From the NCBI GenBank assembly GCA_024697655.1, contig JAILFI010000129.1, forward strand, positions 1 through 11,516: a stretch of DNA of 11,516 nt, written 5' to 3'. Made by a program: the position numbers and the translations under genes. Below are positions 7,629 to 11,516 of this stretch, piece by piece. Numbering within the stretch: position 1 is the stretch's first letter; each line of letters starts with the position of its first letter. The notes under the pieces were generated by a model that did not search any database, was not told where the DNA came from, and worked only from the letters and a program-made list of their open reading frames with translations. This DNA comes from Clostridiales bacterium (lineage in GTDB: Bacteria > Bacillota_A > Clostridia > Peptostreptococcales > Anaerovoracaceae).

Positions 7629-8153
7629 ATGTCATATATCACTAAATCTCCGTGGATCATCCACTATGACGGCTCCAGCTGCAATGGATGCGACATCGAA
7701 GTTCTCGCCTGCCTGACTCCTATGTATGACGTCGAACGTTTCGGCATCATCAACACCGGCAACCCCAAGCACGCCGATGTGTTCCTGGTGACCGGCTCCG
7801 TCAACGAGCAGAACAAGAACGTCGTCAAGCAGATCTACGAACAGATGCCTGAGCCGAAAGTCGTCGTGGCGGTCGGTATCTGCGCCAACAACGGCGGCAT
7901 CTTCAAAGAGTGCTACAACATCCAGGGCGGTGTCGACACGGTCATCCCGGTCGACTGCTACGTCCCCGGCTGCGCGGCGAGACCGGAAGCCATCATCGAC
8001 GGTGTCGTGAAGGGGCTCGGCGTCCTCGCTGAAAAGAGAGAAAAACTGCGTCAGGAACAGGCGGCGGCAAAGGCCGGTGCCAAGGCAGCGCCGCAGCAGG
8101 CGATGCCGGTCCTGGACGATCCGGCTGAAGCGAAAGAGGAGGAAGAAGCGTAA
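7629..8153 (+). CDS. echC: Hydrogenase small subunit EchC (NuoB-like, proximal [4Fe-4S])
   Basis: EchC carries the [4Fe-4S] cluster nearest the [NiFe] site and passes electrons between EchF and EchE. The four cluster cysteines expected in the NuoB/EchC family are present: C18 and C21 (CNGCDIE), C85 (VGICANNGG) and C115 (YVPGCAARPE). An AGGAGGGG at 7615-7622 precedes the ATG; the nearer ATG at 7624 is in another frame. The protein is 174 residues; after about residue 137 comes a tail of roughly 37 residues rich in Ala, Lys and Glu, ending in KEEEEA, with no sign of a fold. The tail resembles in composition the linkers of EchF three genes downstream. The stop overlaps the echD start by one base (TAATG). 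Confidence 0.94.
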   Translation: MSYITKSPWIIHYDGSSCNGCDIEVLACLTPMYDVERFGIINTGNPKHADVFLVTGSVNEQNKNVVKQIYEQMPEPKVVVAVGICANNGGIFKECYNIQGGVDTVIPVDCYVPGCAARPEAIIDGVVKGLGVLAEKREKLRQEQAAAKAGAKAAPQQAMPVLDDPAEAKEEEEA

Positions 8154-8509
8154 TGGATAAGAATATGAACAAGATCCAGAACTTCCGTGAGATCACGGCC
8201 TCTGAGCTTCTGCCCACGGTCAGAAATCTCAAGGAAGACGGACACCGTTTCGTACAGATGTGCGGCATCACTCAGGATGACGGCGCGATCGTCATGTATT
8301 CCTTCGACAAGGACTACGAGATGACCAACTACAAACTGCACGTCAAAGAAGGCGAAACAGTCGAAAGCATCACCGGTTCCTACTGGAATGCGTTCGTTTA
8401 TGAGAATGAAGTCCACGATCTGTTCGGGATCGAATTCCTGCACAGCGCGCTGGATTTCCACGGCAATTTCTTCAAGACCGCGGAACCGACACCGTGGAAG
8501 AAAAAGTAG
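8153..8509 (+). CDS. echD: Hydrogenase subunit EchD (NuoC-like)
   Basis: EchD is the small soluble subunit related to the 30-kDa NuoC protein. It has no metal site and helps hold the hydrogenase module together. The 118-residue product is of normal size for EchD and ends with the family signature YENEVHDLFGIEFL followed by LDFHGNFF, matching the E-x-D-[ML]-[FY]-G-[IV] region of NuoC. The start codon overlaps the echC stop (TAATG), and a GAGGAGG at 8136-8142 inside echC serves as ribosome binding site, so the two are translationally coupled. It is followed after 18 bases by echE. Confidence 0.92.
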   Translation: MDKNMNKIQNFREITASELLPTVRNLKEDGHRFVQMCGITQDDGAIVMYSFDKDYEMTNYKLHVKEGETVESITGSYWNAFVYENEVHDLFGIEFLHSALDFHGNFFKTAEPTPWKKK

Positions 8510-8527
8510 GGAAAAGGAGGTAAGAAA

Positions 8528-9610
8528 ATGGGTAAAAGAACGATCATTCCTTTCGGACCTCAGCATCCCGTACTTCCGGAGCCGGTCCATCTCGACCTGG
8601 TGATTGAGGATGAGAAAGTCGTCGAAGCGATTCCTTCCATCGGCTTTATTCACAGAGGCCTCGAAAAGCTGGTTGAAAAGAAAGAATACACCGAAATGGT
8701 CTATGTCATCGAGCGTATCTGCGGCATCTGCAGCTTCGGCCACGGCTGGGGCTACTGCGGCGCCGTCGAGAACGCCATGGGGATCGAGATCCCCGAAAGA
8801 GCGGAAACGATGCGTACGATCTGGCATGAACTGTCCCGTCTGCATTCCCACCTTCTGTGGCTGGGTCTTCTGGCTGACGGCTTCGGCTTTGACAGCCTGT
8901 TCATGCACTGCTGGAGGATCCGCGAAACGATCCTCGACATCTTTGAGGAAACCACCGGCGGCCGCGTCATTTTCTCGGTCTGCAAAGTCGGCGGTATCCG
9001 CAAGGATGTGGACAACGAATACCTGAAGGGCGTTGTCGAGAAACTGCACGCGATCGAAGACGACATCCGCAGCCTGACGACGGTCTTCATGAACGACACA
9101 TCCGTCAAGAACCGTCTCTGCGGCGTCGGCAAACTGACGAAAGAAGAAGCGATGGATCTGTGCACGGTCGGCCCGATGGCAAGAGCGTCCGGGCTCGATC
9201 TGGATCTGCGCAACGGCACACCGTCCTACCAGCGCCTCGGCTTTGAGCCGGTCGTCCGTACGGAAGGTGACTGCTACGCCAGATGCATGGTACGTATCGG
9301 TGAGATCTTCCAGTCGATCGAACTGATCGAGAAGGCAGTGGAGATCATCGAAGACGGTCCCATCGAAGTTGCTGTCAAGGGCAACATGGAAGGCGAAGCG
9401 ACGTTCCGTCTGGAACAGCCCCGCGGTGGTGCATTCTACTATGCCAAGGGCTTTGACAAGGGGACCAAGTTCCTCGAGAGAATGCGCGTGCGTACTCCCA
9501 CCAACATGAATATTCCTGCAATGACAAAGATGCTTCAGGGCTGTGATCTGGCGGACGTTCCGATGGTCGTCCTCACCATTGACCCCTGCATCAGCTGCAC
9601 AGAAAGGTAG
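8528..9610 (+). CDS. echE: [NiFe] hydrogenase large subunit EchE (NuoD-like)
   Basis: EchE holds the [NiFe] active site that reduces protons to H2 (or the reverse). Both pairs of metal-binding cysteines are there: C65 and C68 in RICGICSFGHGW and C354 and C357 in DPCISCTER. This distinguishes it from NuoD of complex I and from non-hydrogenase relatives that lost these cysteines. The protein ends three residues after the last cysteine, with no C-terminal extension, so it should not need the maturation endopeptidase that trims many other [NiFe] hydrogenases. HypA-F maturation proteins are still needed for the metal centre and are not in this window. An AAGGAGG at 8514-8520 precedes the ATG. The length of 360 is typical of group 4 enzymes. 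Confidence 0.96.
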   Translation: MGKRTIIPFGPQHPVLPEPVHLDLVIEDEKVVEAIPSIGFIHRGLEKLVEKKEYTEMVYVIERICGICSFGHGWGYCGAVENAMGIEIPERAETMRTIWHELSRLHSHLLWLGLLADGFGFDSLFMHCWRIRETILDIFEETTGGRVIFSVCKVGGIRKDVDNEYLKGVVEKLHAIEDDIRSLTTVFMNDTSVKNRLCGVGKLTKEEAMDLCTVGPMARASGLDLDLRNGTPSYQRLGFEPVVRTEGDCYARCMVRIGEIFQSIELIEKAVEIIEDGPIEVAVKGNMEGEATFRLEQPRGGAFYYAKGFDKGTKFLERMRVRTPTNMNIPAMTKMLQGCDLADVPMVVLTIDPCISCTER

Positions 9611-9614
9611 GTGA
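9608..9614 (+). promoter_or_regulatory. Ribosome binding site deciding the echF start
   Basis: TAGGTGA, complementary to the 3' end of 16S rRNA, lies five bases before the ATG at 9620 and overlaps the echE stop. An in-frame GTG at 9611 lies within it and would add only three residues; the ATG is preferred. Confidence 0.6.
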
Positions 9615-9619
9615 GGGTA

Positions 9620-10579
9620 ATGGCAACATTCAAAATCGGAAAAGTCGTCCTCAAGAGTCTGTTCAAAAAACCGGCCACCAAGATCACGGCGGACCAGCCC
9701 ATCATCACAAAGAACTGGAAAACCCGTACCCGAGGCCACATCGATATCGATAAAGATCAGTGCATCCTCTGCGGGATGTGCATGAGAAAGTGCCCGGCCA
9801 ACGCGATCACCGTTGACCGCGCCGGCAGCACCTGGGAGATCCAGCGCATGCAGTGCATCCAGTGCGGCAGCTGCGTAGAAGCCTGCCCGAAGAAGTGCCT
9901 GTCCATGGCGCCGGAGTACACAGAGCCCGGTACGGAGAAGGTCGTTGACAAGTTCGATATCCCGAAGAAGGAAAAGGCCGCGCCCAAAGCAGCTCCGGCA
10001 GCAGCGGCCGCAGCACCGGCGGGTGACGGTCCGGAAGGGGTCGCGCTCGACACATCCACCTGCATCGTCTGCGGGCTGTGCGCGAAGAACTGCCCGGTGG
10101 ACGCGATCACGGTCGACCGCAAGGAACGCACCTGGTCCATCGACAGGGACACCTGTGTCCAGTGCGGCATGTGTGTTGAGAAGTGCCCGAAGAACAGCCT
10201 GAGCATGGGTCCGACAGCCGGCGACAGTTTCACCATCCCGAAGGTGGAAAAGAAGGCTGCTCCCGCAAAGGAAGAGGCTCCTGCGAAAGAGGAGGCGCCT
10301 GCTGAGGCACCTGCCAAAGAAGAAGCACCGGCTCCCGCTGCAGCCCCTGCTGCGGACGGTCCGGACGGCATCGCGCTGGATGTGGAAAAGTGCATCCTCT
10401 GCGGTCTGTGCGCGAAGAACTGCCCGGTCGGCGCTCTCGAAGTTGACCGTAAGGATACCCGCACCTGGACCATCGACCGCGATGCGTGCATCGAATGCCA
10501 GGCCTGCGTCGGGGCTTGCCCGAAGGACGCATTGTCCTACGGACCTACGGCCGGCGACCGCTTCGTCATCCTGAAATAG
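9620..10579 (+). CDS. echF: EchF-type electron-entry subunit expanded to three tandem 2x[4Fe-4S] ferredoxin modules
   Basis: EchF (NuoI-like) takes electrons from reduced ferredoxin and passes them to EchC. Residues 1-119 form a normal EchF: a basic N-terminal segment, RTRGHIDID, and two cluster motifs (C48/51/54/58 and C79/82/85/89, the second followed by KKCLSMAPEYTEP). Usual EchF proteins end near here at about 120-140 residues. This one runs to 319 with two further 2x[4Fe-4S] modules: residues 137-208 (C148/151/154/158 and C179/182/185/189) and 247-319 (C258/261/264/268 and C290/293/296/300). All 24 ligand cysteines are intact. The modules are joined by linkers rich in Ala, Pro, Lys and Glu (about 119-136 and 209-246). 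Modules 2 and 3 keep EchF-like features (DRKxRTW-IDRD), so they probably arose by internal duplication. Last gene of the operon. Confidence 0.92.
   Translation: MATFKIGKVVLKSLFKKPATKITADQPIITKNWKTRTRGHIDIDKDQCILCGMCMRKCPANAITVDRAGSTWEIQRMQCIQCGSCVEACPKKCLSMAPEYTEPGTEKVVDKFDIPKKEKAAPKAAPAAAAAAPAGDGPEGVALDTSTCIVCGLCAKNCPVDAITVDRKERTWSIDRDTCVQCGMCVEKCPKNSLSMGPTAGDSFTIPKVEKKAAPAKEEAPAKEEAPAEAPAKEEAPAPAAAPAADGPDGIALDVEKCILCGLCAKNCPVGALEVDRKDTRTWTIDRDACIECQACVGACPKDALSYGPTAGDRFVILK
10028..10576 (+). repeat. Duplicated ferredoxin modules 2 and 3 within echF
   Basis: Module 2 (10028-10243) and module 3 (10358-10576) agree at about 48 of 72 aligned residues in a hand alignment. They share an identical 23-base stretch at 10076-10098 and 10406-10428, offset by 330 bases. 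Module 1 shares a further 14-base stretch (TGCATCCTCTGCGG) with module 3 at 9761 and 10391, so the copies look mosaic. Confidence 0.85.
10259..10324 (+). repeat. APAKEE-coding tandem repeat in the second EchF linker
   Basis: Three copies of an 18-base unit coding APAKEE lie at 10259-10276, 10277-10294 and 10307-10324, with a short APAE unit between the second and third, then an Ala/Pro run. Synonymous codons differ between copies, so the protein pattern is kept better than the DNA, which suggests selection for the linker property rather than a fresh slippage product. Confidence 0.85.
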
Positions 10580-10612
10580 GGAACGGAGCGCAAAGCAGCA
10601 TACTTGATCAGG

Positions 10613-10645
10613 AAAAGGACGAAGCCGTGTGCTTCGTCCTTTTTT
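10613..10645 (+). terminator. Intrinsic terminator of the ech operon
   Basis: The arms AAAAGGACGAAGC (10613-10625) and GCTTCGTCCTTTT (10631-10643) pair over 13 bases around a CGTGT loop, and the T run continues to 10645. It lies 33 bases after the echF stop. The A run on the 5' side could allow some function in the opposite direction. Confidence 0.93.
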
Positions 10646-10672
10646 ATACACCGCGCAGGACGGCGGGGCATG

Positions 10673-10701
10673 TTGACAGACAGCCCGCAGGCTGCGATAA
10701 T
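10673..10701 (+). promoter_or_regulatory. Strong promoter upstream of the transporter gene
   Basis: TTGACA (10673-10678), a 17-base spacer and GATAAT (10696-10701) with an extended TGC before the -10 make this the best promoter match in the window. The spacer holds a dyad CAGCC-CGCA-GGCTG (10681-10694), a possible operator. The start should be near 10708. Confidence 0.85.
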
Positions 10702-10738
10702 GAGCGCGTGAGAAGTCAGAATCTGTTGATTTGAGATT

Positions 10739-10762
10739 GCCACCCTTTGGGGTGGCTTTTTT
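10739..10762 (+). terminator. Intrinsic terminator in the leader of the transporter gene (attenuator or small-RNA end)
   Basis: GCCACCC (10739-10745) pairs perfectly with GGGTGGC (10750-10756) around TTTG, and TTTTTT follows at 10757-10762. It lies between the promoter at 10673-10701 and the ribosome binding site at 10766-10772, so transcripts from that promoter would often stop after about 55 bases unless read-through is controlled. I see no clear competing antiterminator pairing in the short stretch 10708-10738. It also would act as a second stop for the ech operon. Confidence 0.85.
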
Positions 10763-10776
10763 AACAGGAGGTTATC

Positions 10777-11199
10777 ATGAGTATGTATTGGCCGATCGCG
10801 CTGGCGGTCTTCGCAGACGTTTTCTATCAGGTCGCGGCGAAGTCGACACCGGAAGGGATCAATCCGTTTGCCTCGCTGACGGTGACCTATATGGTCGGGG
10901 CAGCGGCTTCTGCCGTGATCTTCTTTGCTATGACAAAAGGCGGCAGTCTGCTGCAGGAATGGGGGCAGGTCAACTGGGCGACATTCCTGCTGGGGGTCGC
11001 GATCGTGGGTCTGGAGGCGGGCTCGATCTATATGTATAAAGTGGGGTGGAACGTCAATACGGGGTATATCGTCAAATCCTGCTTTCTCGCGATCGCGCTC
11101 GTAGCTGTCGGTTACCTGCTCTACAAAGAGCAGATCACGCCGACGAAAGTTGCCGGGCTTGCGGTCTGCATGACGGGACTGTATCTGCTCAACCGGTGA
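10777..11199 (+). CDS. Half-size EamA/DMT-superfamily membrane protein
   Basis: The 140-residue product is hydrophobic with about five membrane segments (roughly residues 4-22, 33-52, 65-85, 92-110 and 118-138). The end, YLLYKEQITPTKVAGLAVCMTGLYLLNR in outline (KE at about 116-117, then a last helix with G-x-x-L), follows the pattern of one EamA domain of drug/metabolite transporters. Full-length members have ten helices in two such domains, so this would have to work as a dimer, as the SMR proteins do. The substrate cannot be inferred. AGGAGGT at 10766-10772 is directly upstream. It is transcribed from its own promoter behind an attenuator-like terminator, between ech and nifJ; no functional link to either is evident. 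Confidence 0.75.
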   Translation: MSMYWPIALAVFADVFYQVAAKSTPEGINPFASLTVTYMVGAAASAVIFFAMTKGGSLLQEWGQVNWATFLLGVAIVGLEAGSIYMYKVGWNVNTGYIVKSCFLAIALVAVGYLLYKEQITPTKVAGLAVCMTGLYLLNR

Positions 11200-11201
11200 A
11201 C

Positions 11202-11218
11202 CGGATTCATTGAATCCG
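11202..11218 (+). repeat. Small hairpin after the transporter gene
   Basis: CGGATTC-ATT-GAATCCG forms a 7-bp stem just after the stop codon. No T run follows directly, so it is at best a weak or factor-dependent end or an RNA-stabilising hairpin. Confidence 0.35.
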
Positions 11219-11274
11219 TGTCATCGGAAAAACGGAAAGAATTGCGGTTTTTCAATATTTTCGGCATTCTTTTG

Positions 11275-11283
11275 TGATATAAT
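11275..11283 (+). promoter_or_regulatory. Extended -10 promoter of nifJ
   Basis: TGATATAAT is a perfect extended -10 element (TG at 11275-11276, TATAAT at 11278-11283). No good -35 is present at 16-18 bases (ATATTT), which is common for extended -10 promoters. A start near 11290 leaves a leader of about 110 bases before the gene. Confidence 0.75.
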
Positions 11284-11314
11284 GTGTTCATTAGAATGGA
11301 GGGGAAGGTGGCTT

Positions 11315-11516
<202 letters not shown>

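Noticed and set aside
4796..10579. Complex I (nuo) or formate hydrogenlyase assignment for the six-gene operon
   Set aside because: Only six subunits in echABCDEF order, [NiFe] cysteine pairs kept in the large subunit, and no NADH-binding, formate dehydrogenase or extra NuoM/N-type subunits in the operon.
8051..10651. A very long open frame on the - strand (about 866 codons) opposite echC-echF
   Set aside because: It lies fully antisense to four well-supported ech genes; its composition (many Arg, His, Asp, Phe and Cys with no fold pattern) is what the GC-rich codon bias of the + strand produces on the complement. No ribosome binding site or motif supports it.
10708..10734. A possible leader peptide GTG...TGA (eight codons) before the attenuator-like terminator
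   Set aside because: The GTG would be at the very 5' end of the predicted transcript with no ribosome binding site, and the codons show no run of one regulatory amino acid.
11225..11255. AAAAAC...GTTTTT pairing as a terminator of the transporter gene
   Set aside because: Only an A-T stem with one G-C pair and a long loop; too weak to call.

Overview
This window is a GC-rich (by eye), gene-dense bacterial chromosome segment with every recognisable gene on the + strand. Strong AGGAGG-type ribosome binding sites, TTGACA/TATAAT-type promoters, the order der-plsY-gpsA, a MiaB of the clostridial type and a pyruvate:ferredoxin oxidoreductase point to an anaerobic fermentative Bacillota, most likely class Clostridia (inference; genus not determinable here). 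No gene-free stretch exceeds 300 bases; the longest gaps (4565-4795, 10580-10776, 11200-11400) hold terminators, promoters and leaders.

Region 1 (1-4632) is a housekeeping run: the last codons of an unidentified upstream gene overlapping der, then der (ribosome assembly GTPase), plsY and gpsA (two steps of phospholipid synthesis: sn-glycerol-3-phosphate supply and its first acylation) and miaB (tRNA ms2i6A37 methylthiotransferase), closed by an intrinsic terminator at 4594-4632.

Region 2 (4692-10645) is a complete energy-converting [NiFe] hydrogenase operon in the canonical order echABCDEF with its own promoter and terminator. EchA and EchB are the membrane ion-pumping and anchor subunits, EchC and EchD the small-subunit and NuoC-like parts, EchE the [NiFe] large subunit, and EchF the ferredoxin-like electron entry subunit. 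The outstanding feature is EchF: instead of one 2x[4Fe-4S] domain it carries three in series (six intact CxxCxxCxxxCP motifs), joined by long Ala/Pro/Lys/Glu linkers resembling the swinging-arm linkers of multienzyme complexes. Modules 2 and 3 are recent-looking copies of an EchF-type domain.

Region 3 (10673-11516) holds a half-size EamA/DMT-type membrane protein gene behind a very good promoter and, between promoter and gene, an intrinsic terminator (attenuator or small RNA), followed by a structured leader and the start of a pyruvate:ferredoxin oxidoreductase (nifJ). The ech and nifJ upstream regions share short motifs. Together ech and nifJ suggest a pyruvate -> ferredoxin -> H2 route coupled to ion pumping, in which the tethered ferredoxin domains of EchF may act as a captive electron shuttle (inference).
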